The notes below the pieces were generated by a model. It searched no databases, had not been told where the DNA came from, and was given only the letters and a program-made list of their open reading frames with translations. 64,000 bases of DNA from NCBI GenBank assembly GCA_037367405.1, contig JAZKJV010003139.1, forward strand, positions 248,001-312,000, written 5' to 3'. The translations under genes were made by a program, and so were the position numbers. Positions 43,308-56,271 of the stretch are shown in pieces (within the stretch, counting starts at the first letter, position 1; each line of letters opens with the position of its first letter). The stretch comes from Ottelia alismoides. Its lineage: Eukaryota > Streptophyta > Magnoliopsida > Alismatales > Hydrocharitaceae.

Positions 43308-45081
43308 GACTGCATAGATTGGAGATTCTTGTGGGCGTCCCTTCAGAGGTGCGATTCTTGGACCTCTGGATAGCGTGGATAAAGAGGTGCGTCACGACCT
43401 CATCATATGCAGTTATGGTAATTGGAAGATCGGAAGGGGGTTTTTTCCAACCGCAAAGTGGGGGTGAGAAGGGTTTCCCTCTAGCGCCCGTGCTTTTTGT
43501 TTTAGTGGTTGATGCTTTAGCAGTGATGTTCATGAAAGTGATCGAAGAAGGGTGGTGTAAGGGGTTCCGAGTAGGCTCCATCTCTATTCCACTGTTGCAA
43601 TACGCAGATGACACCGTGATTTTTTTGGGGGGCACGGAAGAAATGCACAGAAGATCAAGGCAACAGGTGGATATTTTTAGCAGTATTTATGATCTCAAAC
43701 TCAATAGAATAAGTCTGCGGTAGTTCAATTTGGGATGGGCGAGGAGAGCGTAATGCTAGGGCTGTAATATTGGGATGTCCACTGGGAGATCTACCAATTC
43801 CTCACGTAGGGCTACCTTTAGTGGAGGGAAGGCTGAGAGAGGCAGATTGGGACATGATCCTCAGGAGATTTGAGTAGAGACTAGCGGGTTGGAAGGCAAT
43901 TACTCTATCTAAGGGTGGAAAAATGATTCTGCTAAAGCATGTGTTATTGACGATTCTTATTTTCTTCTTCTCAACAAGGTTGATGCCGACAGAGGTCAGG
44001 AAGAAGATAGAGGTAACGATGAGGCGATTTTTCTGGTCAGATGGGAGGCAGCAGAGACAAGGCTACATCTAGTATGTTGGGAGGAATTCACGAGGAAGAA
44101 AAATAAAGGAGGCTTGGGAATTCGGGATGTAAGCTGTATGAATAAAGCGCTGTTGGTTAAGTGGGTCGTGCAGATTTAGGGAAACACAGATAGATTGGCT
44201 TCAACCTCTTACGCACTATATATGATGTGAAGGAATCTTTAGAGGCGGGAAGAGCACGTTTCGAGTCTTCTCCGTGGAGTGGTGTCCGAGATATGTATTT
44301 TACCATAGCTAAGGGTGAGAATGACACCGAAGGTGGGTGCAAGGGTTGACTTCAGGATTGCTTGGACAACTGGACGGGAGAGGGGGTACTATGCAATCAG
44401 TACCCAAGATTATTTGCTTTGGCGACAAACAGGGAGAGTTCAATGGCTGATATTGGTGGATCTGGCTTGTGGAATCCACAATTTTCGTCTGAGCTCTCGG
44501 ACAGAAGGTTGGAAGAATTGGGTAGATTGCAGTCTGAGCTTTCCTCTCCAGAGTGTATTTCTCAGGGTAGGGACCACTTTGTTTGGGTGGGGGAAAGATT
44601 CTCGGTAAAGAAGGCGTATAAAATTTCCAGAGGGAGCACCGATGATCTGGTTCTAGACCTGCTGCAAGATATGAAGATTATTTGGGCAAGCAAGATCCCA
44701 AGTAGAGTGAAAGTTTTTCTGTGATGCCTCAGAAGGGGTAGACTATGCGACAAAGCAAGAAGGGACATGCTCTTTTGCGTGACGGATACCTAATGTGACA
44801 GATGTGGCGCTCAAATGGAGGATGTCAAATATTTGTTCTTTACTTGTCCTTTTTCGGATCATGTTTGGAAGGAGCTAGGGGTGACATAGGTTATGCACAG
44901 AGGTTTTGATGATTTCTGGAGATCGATAAGGTTGGTAGGGAGAAACTCGACAAACGATTGTGCATTGTCATTTGCTGCTCTTTGGGCCATATTGGGAGGA
45001 AGAAATGGTCTAATTTTTAAAAATCAAAGGTTTTATTTAGAAAATGTATTAGCTTATGGTCTTTCCTTATATCATTTCTAG
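43308..45081 (+). pseudogene. LINE ORF2, 3' part: RT C-terminal half and zinc-binding region
   Basis: Directly after the duplication the RT frame resumes (DCIDWRFLW) and then breaks. The catalytic YADDT motif is in the frame 43319-43723 (LLQYADDTVIFLGG), followed by DLKLN. Further blocks with interspersed stops: AGWKAITLSKGGKMILLKHV (about 43880-43940) and RRFFWSDG (about 44020). The zf-RVT type block is at 44380-44880 (FSVKKAYKISRG, WASKIPSRVKVFL, then CDRCGAQMEDVKYLFFTCPF). The tail, with WAILGGRNGLIF, ends near 45081. This is an ordinary decayed LINE tail. Confidence 0.8.
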
Positions 45082-45177
45082 TTCATAAAGTAATGTATCT
45101 TTTCATTAGCTTTTAATATAAGTACTTTTTGCGGTGAGTCCCAACTCGAGATTTCACCCCCTTTTCCCATAAAAAAA

Positions 45178-45813
45178 CACGGAGAACACGCACGATTTAT
45201 GCGAAGCTAGAAACTTCGTGCAGCAGGTAAAAAATCACTAGGGCAAAGTGATGTTCCACTGTGAGAGAAAACTGGAGTACATATACAAGAACCTTAGGAA
45301 GCGACGATTCTCTTGAAACGAGCCTCTTTGATGATCCACACCTTAACCATATATATATATATAGGGGATATCAGTAAAATTCATTCCGCAGAGGCTGACT
45401 CCGAGTCAGTCAAAATCCGTTTATGGAATGCATTCAGATCACAGACGGGTCGATGCTTCAACGGATATCTGATCAACACAATTTTTATTCGATTGTGCTT
45501 GATAAGAATATAATGCATAAAAAAGCGGGGGAACTGAGAAAGTATAATGATATATCTCCCACTAGATTATCCATCATGCGAGCGAGAACATCCCATTGTT
45601 CGAAACATCACGGCAAAGAAATACGTCTCAAGCTATCCATCGATCAAATTAATGGGCAATGCTCCCAGGGGATATCCAGATAACACGAAAATTGCATTAA
45701 TTTCGTGAGAAACACCGACAAGGTCGAATTATTAAGTCAATTCCCATGAAAAATCCACACGCAATTGCACAAACTATACGCAGCAGTCAATATCTCCCCA
45801 AGACACACAGAAT
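45178..45813. other. Spacer between LINE end and SAUR gene
   Basis: No gene or repeat recognised apart from a short (AT)n run near 45346-45363. Frames here carry no motif. It includes the 3' flank of the SAUR gene. Confidence 0.4.
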
Positions 45814-46122
45814 TCACCCATAAGAGCAAAGGCAAGATGCTAGCTCGCGGAAGGCCGCCTCGTCGCAAGGTATAGTTAGGGAACTGCCATGGTCGAACCC
45901 GAACTCCTCCTCTGCTCGTCGGAGGAGCCTCTGGAACTCGGGGTCGGTGAGGCACGAGATGGGCACCACGAACCTCTCGCGGCTCTCACCCACGTACACG
46001 GCAAAGTGGCCCTTGGGAACGTCGGCGACCGATTGCTTCCTCTTGGTTAGCGAGGAGCACCTCTTGAGGAATTGCTTGAGGAGCGGGGAGAGAGGAGTGT
46101 TGTTGGTCTTCTTGGGGGCCAT
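45814..46122 (-). CDS. SAUR family auxin-responsive protein
   Basis: This 102-residue intronless protein is typical of the small auxin-up RNA family. SAUR proteins promote cell expansion, in well-studied members by inhibiting PP2C.D phosphatases at the plasma membrane so that H+-ATPases stay active. The SAUR core is clear: [46 protein letters not shown]. The N-terminus is basic and short (MAPKKTNN). The frame is open 39 codons further up to 46239, but ATG 46122 gives the family's usual length and the longer version would run past the TATA box at 46202-46209. The gene is GC-rich, unlike its surroundings, which suggests a maintained host gene. It is the only one I can support in the window. Confidence 0.93.
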   Translation of the reverse strand: MAPKKTNNTPLSPLLKQFLKRCSSLTKRKQSVADVPKGHFAVYVGESRERFVVPISCLTDPEFQRLLRRAEEEFGFDHGSSLTIPCDEAAFRELASCLCSYG

Positions 46123-46201
46123 ATTGGAGAGGGCTACAGAGGATATGAGGAGAGGGAAGGACTTGATTTGAGTGTGAGGGTGATGTGAAGGATGGAGGGG
46201 G

Positions 46202-46209
46202 TATATATA
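46202..46209 (-). promoter_or_regulatory. TATA box of the SAUR gene
   Basis: TATATATA lies about 80 bp upstream of the SAUR start codon on the - strand, a sensible promoter distance leaving a 5' leader of about 50 nt. I saw no convincing TGTCTC auxin response element close by. Confidence 0.7.
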
Positions 46210-48902
46210 GAATCTGTGATCTCTTCCATAGATGTGCAAACAAATTTAAACATACATGTGATTGATGTAAGAGTAGGGCTCCACTGTTCAAATTAATGCC
46301 ACGTAGAATTAATCCATGGTTCATATACTATATGTTTACTTGTATGTTTTGTTTTTTTAATAGTATGCTCGGTAATTTCGAAGGTCTAAAGCATCTCGCT
46401 TGATATTCGAATTTGATCTTCTAAAGTATAGGTGTACTATCATCGGACCACTCCTTGAGTTCAAATGCATGCTCGTTTACTGTTTTATCCGCTTGTTTAG
46501 GTTACATATAATTAAGTCTTCTCCTCACATTCATCCCATGTCGAATATTTTAATCATTTTCAGCAACTTATTATACCTTTTTACAGAACAAATATGCAAC
46601 TTAAGAATGAGAGGCATACCTGGTATGATTTACTGTCATTGTGATCCCTACTGTTATTTGCAACGAGGGTAATACGTCACAAAATCGAGATTTTTTAAAT
46701 CTAAGTTAATGGATTTTCTCGGATGTTGCACGGGATGAAGTTACTGTTGTGTTTCAGGAGACTTTATATCTTATGAACTCGTTTGCCGAGCAAATCAGCT
46801 GGGAGGACCTACTTGATGTACTTTAGATCATGTATTAAATTTGGTCTGTTTTGAATTTTTTTTAAACAGAATTTCATCTCATTTATAAACTATGCTGTTA
46901 ATAATTTATTGTTAGTAAAAAAATCTATCTCTGGGTGTTTTATCTTCTAACCATATAATTAATAGAGCAGTCTGAAACATGTTTAAAGCGAGTTTTATAG
47001 GTTTTAGAGTTAACACCTTTTCCAAGCTTGATTCATAACAATATATTTTGAGAAAGTGATTACATCCAAACAGCTTCAAGAGTTCTAGTGATGGGTCAAC
47101 CATTAATTGTGGGTACTTTTCATAGATACTTGCAGGGATCATGACCCGATTTTACTCATACTCCCCACCATAACGAGCACTACATGAAGGTACTATTATC
47201 GAGTCATCTCCCTCTTTTGGAGTTAATCGCAAAGTTTGATACTAACAAGACGTCAAAATCACGGATAAGTTGTATGGATAAATTCATTATACACTCAAAT
47301 TCTACTCCCAGAATACCATGCTTGGTCAGCAATCAAGCATTGCAGCAAACCCTCATGCTGCAGAATTCTCTCTTCTGTATATTATTATAGTCCACTGCTA
47401 GATACACGATAATATATAGGATGAAAATTCGATTCTAAGCAGCAGATCACAGCTCGTCAGAATGGAGCTCAAGTCCAAACAACAAGATCTACGACACTTG
47501 GCAACACTTCGTGGAATCGAAAGCTTCATTCATGGTCCACCTCTGAAGAAACAGCACTGTGAAGAAATCAGCGTGGTGTGACGTATATAATCAAATAGAA
47601 CCCCGACCTATATTTTTAACCCTCAATAATTCTCGGTCGTCTCCTTCCTTCTGATAATTTGTGGATGGGATTGTGATGTATCGTCTGTTTCCATTCTCTG
47701 CCTCTCGTTCTGGTCCATGTGTGCTGATATTGTCCAAGATAGCATTTGGATCGGGGATGGTGTATGTATGTGGGTCTACAGTCTTAAATACGTCCATGCA
47801 GGGAAAATAATACGACCATTTTTTTACTATTATCGAGGATAAACATCATGATGCGACGGGAATACGACAAGGGAAATAGGTTTTTGTTGGTACGTATACA
47901 TGTACCATCACTTGTACAGTATGCTAACGTACGTATTACCGGCATATTAGTAATTGCAGAGGTGATTAGCTCTACTTTTAGTATAATAATATACTGGAAA
48001 AGTTTTTTGGCGGTTCTTCCATGAAAGTGGGATAGGGACCATATGTCATAGATGTGATGAATGGACTCTAATGACATCTAAACAACCTGCTAAAAACCAG
48101 TAATAATAGAGCTTATTCAGGTTATCTTGCATCTGAAAAGGCGTGGGAGAAACCCAACCCACCGAAGGTCATCTGCAGTGTTAAAAGGAATTTACAGAAG
48201 CTTAAAACAATAATAAAAATAAATCTGGAATTACGATTAAGTGTAAAAAGAGTCCAGATGATGAGTACACATCAGTCGCTTTTTCCAACAACGTTAGAAG
48301 GTATAGTCAATTTTCCCTCCAGCAATTGGAATGATGCCGTTTTTTTATGCTACGTCTCATCATTTTCGCAGGAATTAAGCTCATCCGATCCTAATCGTGG
48401 TAAGTAATATCGCCATCAACATGTTTTCCCCTTTTGAATAAAGATGACATCTCAACGTCAAGCATTTATCAAACGCCACCAAACTTGGTGTGGCAGTATG
48501 TATAATAAGAATTCTGGACATTTTCCTCTCACTTAAAGATATTAGACCTTGGTTTCTTATTATAAATATTATGTGGGTCTCCTGATGGATGATTGGACGA
48601 TATCGATATGGATCCAACGCGACATGCCATGTGTCCATCGAAATTGTGTATATCGTTAGTAAGACTAGATTGCATCATTTAAGGTTATGGATGTAGAGGT
48701 ATCATCCATTGAGAGGCAAAATCTCTTGAGAGTGTGAAAGAAGTGAATTTGAACTACTAGATTCGCTTCTTCTCTCTCCTCCTGCAATTAACGAGAAGAG
48801 AGATGGCATGATTTCGTGGTGTAGAATCATTGCTCTCACAAATTTTGGCTCTCATAGGATCAACCCTCTATGGATGTGTACACATACACATATAGGGAAA
48901 AG
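46210..48902. other. Intergenic DNA right of the SAUR gene
   Basis: AT-rich with only short frames lacking motifs. The first several hundred bases are the SAUR upstream region. I see no transposon termini or RNA gene. Confidence 0.4.
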
Positions 48903-49266
48903 TGGGGCTGCCTCCTAGGGGCAGCCAATATGGCTGCTCCACCATATTTTTCGCAAAATTTTTTTATTTTTATGGAAAAATATCACCATATATATATATA
49001 TATATATATATATTCATCCCTATATCCCTACTATATGTCATTCGAATTTTGTCAGAAACAGAGACTTCTACGACCTCCATCCAGACGTCATTTTTTTAAC
49101 GGTCGCGGGATTTTTTAAATCGACCCTGTCTGGATGGAGGCCGTAGGAGTCTCTGTTTCTGACGAAATTCGAATGGCATATAGGAGGGATATAGGGATGC
49201 CTATACATGACGATATTTTTCAAAAAAAAAATAAAAATTTGCCTAAAATTAAGGCGGGGCAACCCC
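48903..49266. mobile_element. Foldback MITE-like element 1
   Basis: A long inverted repeat of about 364 bp. The outer ends are TGGGGCTGCC (left) and, inward from the right, TGGGGTTGCC. The inner arms, around ATTCGAATTT and CAGAAACAGAGACT (49035-49075) and their complement (49135-49180), pair over more than 100 bp. A (TA)n run lies at about 48989-49012. The inner core is shared with the element at 56272-56647. No coding capacity; the target duplication is unclear. Confidence 0.7.
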
Positions 49267-52200
49267 ATATATATATAATAGTTGCAGTGATTATTATCAA
49301 TCTTGCTACTTAAACGTGATAATCAATATATTTTGGCATGCATCCAACGTGGGCAAGGGGGCAGGTACAACCATCCATCCATAATTGGGACTCAGAATAA
49401 TGCGATTAAAAGGGATGTTGGTGTCGCTCCAACAGTGGATAAGATGAAAAAAATCGTTTAAGATGATTTGGGCACACACAAGGAGACCTGCTAATGCGTC
49501 GGTTACACTACAACAAAAAATGCTTTTCGTGACGAAATTATGGTGACGGAATATGGTTTTATGGTGACAGAAAATGGTACGGCGACAGATATTCTGCCAC
49601 CAGATCTTTGTCATCAAAAACGTCGTCGCTAAAGACTTAGGCGACGGATTTCCGTCGCTATAAAAAGTTCCGACGGAAATTCTGTCACCATATGTTTCAC
49701 AATTTTCAATAGTTGAATATACAATTCAAATGCTTCAATATAAAGCTTGTGCATCCAGAAAATATTGTAGCTGGCACATTTGCTTGCATTTATGCAGTCA
49801 TTACATACTTAAAAATTCTAGTTGGTTACTCATTAAGAAGCAATTGCCTATTTTATAAGACTTAAGTTTTTTGATCCCTTTATCACAATCTATCAAGTGG
49901 CAACTTCTTTTAGTTGCTGACCGCATACCTCAAGCCATTGAGAAGAAATAAATTGACAACAAATGTGCCAAATTATATTATATAAACTATAAGAATCCTT
50001 TACAATCAAGGGATAGAGCTAGAGCATCACAAGACAAGTATATGAAAGTTTCCACCATTCCATACAACTCAATGGGGGACCTCTCTTGATCTCCTAGCAT
50101 CCAATCCTACAAGATCAAGCTTTTGTTACGGAGCATTTCGATTGTGGCTTGTCCACTCTTTTTCAAAATATGTATAGTAACGATCTGGAGACTGCACATT
50201 GACAAAACCAAACAATGGAATTACAAGCAAGAAAGTAGATTGAGGATTCAAAATCCAGACCAAAATGCACAAAACATTGGTTCATGGTAATGACTATAGT
50301 TGTAAGAGCTCAAACACAAACCAAAACATTCTACGTTGCTTCTAATTTGTAATGACAAGAGCTAACTCAAACTTATCTTTTCACATGCACAATCGAACTC
50401 ATATAATTAGAAAATCAATTTTATTAACAAAATAATGAATAAATACAGTTAACTTCATATGCTAAAAGTATTAAATGACTTCAAACAGTTTAATGATCAG
50501 ACATAGTCCTCAGATAAGCTATAACAGTAAAAAAACACAATGAAAGGCACATCGTAATATATAAAAATCCAGCAATTAAGCGCAATAAACTCACACGTTC
50601 TTTGAATTGCTCCAAGCATTATATGCACAATCGAACCTGCAATCAAACTCATTGAGAACACAATGTTAAAAGTAATTTTTAAAATTACGAAGCTAGCAGC
50701 TTGTATATAGAAATCAAGTAGATAATACAAAATAAAAGTGAATTTGTTGTCGAGAGTTACTATGACGTGAGTTCCTAATGACCTTTTCACTTGATCTATT
50801 TAAGGATTTATTCTTTATGACTTGTGCATCTGCCCTTGCTATATTGAATGTTACCATCGGCTACCTTCACATCCCATCCACATAATTGGTGTCAAACAAT
50901 CTTTATATCCTCGCTCGATAATCTTGTACGCCTTAGCATCTCTTTGCTATACAACTTTAGCTACTAATCAAGATGTGAGGATGTTCTTTCTACTGTCTTT
51001 GACATTATCAGTAGCTTCAACTAGTAACAGTCAACTAGCCATTGTGATTCTTACAACCTAAAATACAGACAATGTTGTTCCTCAAATGCTGAAAACAACA
51101 AATATGATAACAAAAATTGAAATCAAGCATTTATCTCATAATAACCGGATGTTTCGAGGCCCATTCAGATCATTTCTTCTACAGAAGGAAGACATACATT
51201 TTTAACAAATCGAATCGACTAAATGAAGATGTTGTAGAATATGTAGATAAGAAATGATTTAGGGAGTTGCTTGCATCGGGACTAAGGCATCCATCGAGTC
51301 ATTATCCTCAGGGAATTTACATAATAAATACGTAATTGTGGGGATGTACGACAATAGAATAGAATACATGGTCAACCTGTCAAATATATTTTGGTATGAA
51401 TGATACAAAAGGATCACTCCAATTTTATCATTTTTTTAGATGATGGCTGCAATATAAGTGATGCAAGAATGTTTAAACCTTTGATGTTAGGCATCTTCCA
51501 ATTAAAAGCTAGAAGATAAGTAGTTTGCTAGATGTTGGTGCACCTAAAAGTAAAGGCTTCTTGTTGATATGTACAACACTATAAATTTTGGTTAGACATT
51601 ACTCTTTCATACTAATCAAGGAGATGTAACTAACATAAAAGTCGGTTCTGACCTAGATTATTAAATCTTGCTATTCATATTATCAAGGAAAGAAATATGC
51701 ATGGTGCAACGAGAGTAAAACTCCAGACCCTTGAGAGATATTTGGAATTTATACAAGCATGGATTGCTAAAAAAACTTCGTGACAATAATGATAATCAAT
51801 TGAACTCTGCTCCAATACCTCAATCCTGTCGTGCTTCATTGATAACTGATCGTACAAATAAAGTAAAGATTAGACTTTCAGCGTAACATGAAATACGAGT
51901 TCTGAGAGTAGAAATAAGCAAGGTGTGTAATATGAACTTACACATAGGATAAAGAGTAGACCTACTCTTGCAACTCATCTGCAACAAAGCCAATTCAATC
52001 GTTGAGAACATGGTAGTGATTAGGTCTGGTCATCCCGTGATGAACAAAAGGAACAAAGCATGTACTTTTTATTACCATACGCATCAGCCAATAACTGATA
52101 ATGGTAAATAAATTAAATCATGAATAGTTTCGACGCGGATGGGCAAATCACAACATGAAAGCCAAAGTATGTAAAACATGCACATAACATCGGCTAAGTG

Positions 52201-52949
52201 CAAATTTGATTTGTGTTTAACTACTCAATCTTTCAATACCAAGTTAAATGTGAAAATGAGGTTCATTAACACCATAGAAGTCTTTTTAGATGAAGAAAGA
52301 AATCACTTACTGGTTTCACCAATCTAAAAGATAATTTACAGAATTGACCCAATTTATGAGTGTGATATTTAATGGAAAAAAGAAGAAAATAGAAACGAAT
52401 AACAGAGACAACAAAGAAATAGAAACATTGTCAACAACAGTGCCTGCGAGGGTAAAGAAGATTATTGCTTACGACCGTCAAATTTTCCCTCTAGAAGTAA
52501 AAAAGAGCAACAATGGAGATAGAAATTATTGACTAATAACATTATCTTAAAAGGTAAGATACACTGATACATGGTGAATTATGTTGACATTAACAAAGAT
52601 ATAAGAAATAATATCCCTCAATGTGACTTAAAAGGTATGTCGGTGAGTACATTTATCAACAATAACATGAAAGCAATATGGAGAATGCATGAGTACTCCA
52701 TTAAAAGACATTACATGTAGGGATTTTAGAAAAAAATAATATTAATTAAAAATCCAGCTAATCAAACACTAGAATTTAGTTTGACAACAGTAGAACATGT
52801 AAGCAACGAGCATGTAAGTTTGCCAAACATGAATCTAAAGAGCAACCAACAATAAACAAGACAATAGTTGTGCAACATTTGGGCTCAATTAAGCAAACAT
52901 TACTAGAAAATCTGAGGTATCTAAAATACGGGATGAAAAAGCATCTGGC

Positions 52950-53535
52950 ATGCTACGTGAAAAAAGGTCATCCAAGTTTGCGGCTAGTTTCTGCCATTAG
53001 CTTTAAAATGCTATCATTTTGATGGCCGTTATACCTAAAAAAGATTATTTGGTAAGGCTTCCTTTTGCGAGAACTTCCATAAAAGTTCAATGAGAGCTCC
53101 CTACAGCTGCAATGTTGCAAGCAGAAAAATCACAAGGCAAGAAGCATTAGGAATGATTTAACTACAGATGAACATTATCAGAGACCAATTGTACTAAGCC
53201 AACATCATCGTTAACTGGGAGAGGCTTAAACAGAGAATCCACCATCTCAACTTTAGGTGACTGAGTCCTAACAAAAGCTCTGTAACAAGAAATAAGAGGC
53301 CATTGCCAAGAATTAACCATCTAAAAATATGAGAACATTTTGTTAAAGAAGAAAATGTTTACTGTATAATATTTTTATTTAGCAGTGAAGTCTTATCAGG
53401 GATTTGAAAAGCATAAATGCTTACTGCAACAATAGATGGAACATCAGGCTTCCTAGGTTGGCCATGTAACAGATCCATACCAAATATAATAGTTGGAACT
53501 TGTTCAACATACAACAGAGAATTAGCACCACCAAG
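52950..53535 (-). pseudogene. Argonaute (AGO4-type) PIWI domain fragment in CACTA-2
   Basis: Three exon-like pieces on the - strand, with splice-like borders. First (53425-53535, after TTTGCAG, ending at GTAAGC): LGGANSLLYVEQVPTIIFGM then DLLHGQPRKPDVPSI, matching the start of the PIWI domain, where AGO proteins read GMDVSHG; here His of VSH is retained as LLHG, but Ser is lost. Second (about 53170-53320): WQWPLISCYRAFVRTQSPKV then EMVDSLFKP, specific to AGO4-clade proteins. Third (about 52950-53105): RELSLNFYGSSRKRKP then YQIIFFR. Order and spacing follow the AGO gene. The rest of AGO is missing and a stop ends the third piece, so it cannot be a working slicer. Confidence 0.85.
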
Positions 53536-54423
53536 CTGCAAACTAAATCATGTAAGCATACTAAAAAAAGCTTTAAGTGTTCTAAGCATTCTAAAAACGA
53601 TTCAACATTCTCAATGTCATGTTTTATGACAACTCTGTCATGATGAAGATAGGCATATAACCAAAACATGAAGTGGAGTTAATTAAACTATAGGTAAAAG
53701 GAACAATAGAATGAAAAGAATAACTTCAACGGATCGTTGATCATCAATTTGAACACCATTTTCTGACATATCACTATCAAAACCCTACTCATCACAATAA
53801 AGAAAAAGAACTAGCAACATCAAGGAATAAGGTCAAATAAACTCTGGCAATAACAAAAAAACTAAGAAATCAAAATATTTGAGGTACAAAATTTCAATGC
53901 ACTTCAAACATGTTGATGGAAAATCACAACAAATGTTTCATCGATCCATTTGGTGTTACCCATTGTTGTAGTTGCATGTATCTCATCATATTTTAGTAAA
54001 TCCGTGCTTGTTTTATTGCATGTATCTCATCATAAACTGTTGTGTATGATGAGAAATCATATGTGCATACTTAAGCAATCATAAATAGAGTAATCGAAAA
54101 TGTACCGATCCAAGGCAAGGCTTCCCAAAGAAGGGTGTTGATAGTAAATAATAATATCTTCTGCTGCATTGACCAGAAGCTCCTCTTGTCATGTCTCATC
54201 TGAAAAAATGGATTAATTTGGAAGAGATAGAACACTATGTGAACCATAGCCCAACATCCTCCAGTGTTCTTCACAGTATCTGCATCAAGGTTACTCATAT
54301 TGAGAAATATAGAGAGATCACATTATAAACTCAGAGAGTCAGCAACCATGAGATAGAACTGCAAATCAGTACCTGTAAACATGAAGATATCCATCGTCGA
54401 AGTTATGTAAATATCTCTTCAGG

Positions 54424-54693
54424 TCATACGTGCAACCAACTAGATCCCTTTTTTGTCCCCTTGCGCACCTCATTACCCATGTAAACCTCCATACCAACAG
54501 CCTGAGAACGGGCCAACCCCAATGACCTTCCACATACCTGGAAGTTGCTCTGGTGGCCTCTCTCCTTGCCACATCTACAGCATGCATTTTTTTCTCCCAA
54601 ATAGCTGAAGTTGGGGGAGAGCTGCCCGTTAGCAACACTGCAAGCGAGAGAGAAGAGGAAGGCAAGAGCGAGGATACGTGAGGAGGGGGTCAT
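54424..54693 (-). pseudogene. Secretory signal peptide fragment, possibly from a class III peroxidase
   Basis: From ATG 54693 the frame reads a clear signal peptide (MTPSSRILALAFLFSLACSV, then ANG) followed by QLSPNFSY. QLSPNF right after the cleavage site is typical of secreted class III peroxidases (QLSPNFY). After that the sequence no longer looks like a peroxidase and ends after about 89 residues. It lies upstream of the Argonaute fragment and on the same strand. Peroxidase origin is a guess from six residues. Confidence 0.45.
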
Positions 54694-55167
54694 TGTATTC
54701 ACAAAATCGATACAATGTATACAAACGAAGGATCTATAGATCTGGCGGTGAGGAAATGGAGCCGGAATACTGTAGATCTGGCGGCGACTGGCGGTGGATC
54801 TCCTCGATGGAGAAGCGCTAACGGCAACTAGGGCGGATCTCATCGATGGAGGTGACAACATGATGGAGGAAATCGCTGCAGATCGCCGACGCAACGAGCA
54901 TCGAAGACAAGGGATCACCGATGGGATCAACCTCGACCTCGAGGAAGGGGGCGAGAAAGGGGAGAAGATGATGGCGGCCGACAGAGACACGATTGGAAAG
55001 GAGATTAGGGTTTTTGAAAGAAGGGCTATGTGGTTTTTTCAAAAACGTGCATCTCTTATAGTCTGTCCATGTGGGGTTTACGCGACGGGTTTAGGTGGCA
55101 AATTTCTGTCGCAATTAAATCCGTCACTTAAATTCCGTCGTCTAAACTTAATTCCGTTGTAGTGTTA

Positions 55168-56220
55168 GAAGATGTAGATTTGGATCGTTGAAGCAGCTAA
55201 GAGAAGACCAGGAAGGTCCAAGATGTGTTGAAATGAGACTAATCCGAATGGATCTGAGTTGTTTAGATCTAAGCTTGAGAATGACCCAAGATAGATCTGA
55301 ATGGAGGTAAAGAATTTATGTAGTTGATCCTACTTAATTAATGTGGGAAAAAAACATTATTGTTGTTGTTGGATGTTTAGATTTTGCACCTTCGTAAACA
55401 ATTTTATTTTCTTACAGCAGAAATTCTTTCCTCGGAAGCTGGAAAAACATTGTGGTAATCAAATATATAATGAATTAGCTTAAAAACCATACTATAATTA
55501 ATTTTTCCTAAGACAAAATTTTAATCAATAAAATAAAGCGAGTCATAATAGAATTAAATATTAAATTATACAAATATTAGAAAAATTGTTATTGATGATC
55601 TATGTTATCGGATTCTACAATTGTGGCAAAAAACATTGTCTTGCAATTATTTAACCAACGTACAAAATCCTCGCCAAAATGAAGGTAGCCAAAGTTATAG
55701 TATCAAATTGTTTCTTGCCGCTACTCGAGCACACAAATTTGTTGCATGCATGCAATTCGTGACAATCCTCAGATAAAAACACCTTTTTATTAACGGTTGG
55801 TTTTGTCGGTTTTCCGTAATTAATTTCAAAAAAAAAGAAAAAGAATAAAAAAAATTCGGGTTTGACCGGTGGTTGGATCGGGTGTATGCGGATGGTCGGA
55901 CCAGGTTGACTCGGATTGACCCAATTTTGATGATTTGGTAAATTTCCAAAAAACAAAGAATTAAATAATGAAATAATGGGGTTTTTATCACTTGTGCCCT
56001 TCTTAACTCTGCGATATATGTTATGTCCCTCTCTTTTTGGAATATACGTTGTGCCAATACTTTCTTAGAGTGATTTTCTAGAAACAACTATAAATAAATG
56101 ATTATAATATTATATTCATATATCATTGTAAAAATGCGACTAACTTTTGTAGCGTTTTACTCGAAATAGGCAATCATATTATTCTATTGAAAGTTTTGAT
56201 ATTCTTAACGATTATTTCAT

Positions 56221-56270
<50 letters not shown>

Positions 56271-56271
56271 A
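55168..56271. other. Intergenic DNA, nothing recognised
   Basis: AT-rich with small frames only. The right end is a long (AT)n microsatellite at about 56223-56266, next to foldback element 2. Confidence 0.4.

Larger units (their letters stand above)
23504..45177 (+). mobile_element. Degenerate plant LINE, interrupted by the young Athila-like element
   Basis: A non-LTR retrotransposon reads left to right in two pieces, 23504-25914 and 43308-45177, joined across the duplication GTTAT at 25910-25914 / 43303-43307. The order is a 5' segment of uncertain nature (23504-24050, Gly/Val-rich frames with no clear ORF1 domain), endonuclease, reverse transcriptase, zinc-binding C-terminal region, then a short 3' tail ending in an A-rich stretch near 45170. 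Many stops and frame changes show it is old. I could not identify its own target duplication. Confidence 0.85.
49506..55164. mobile_element. Non-autonomous CACTA transposon carrying host gene fragments, CACTA-2
   Basis: The 5,659-bp element begins CACTACAACAAAAAA and ends CCGTTGTAGTG, with a perfect 3-bp duplication TTA (49503-49505 and 55165-55167). Subterminal repeats with GCGACGG/CCGTCGC occur at 49530-49690 and 55080-55160. No transposase motif is present, so it needs an enzyme from elsewhere. Its right half holds intron/exon-like pieces on the - strand, including an Argonaute PIWI fragment (about 52950-53535) and a secretory leader (54424-54693). The left half (49700-52900) and exon-like pieces near 53700-53780 and 54070-54300 are unassigned. 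Confidence 0.9.

Noticed and set aside
47184..48638. Short frames and palindromes right of the SAUR gene as RNA genes or small proteins
   Set aside because: No motif, no conserved RNA box and no supporting structure.
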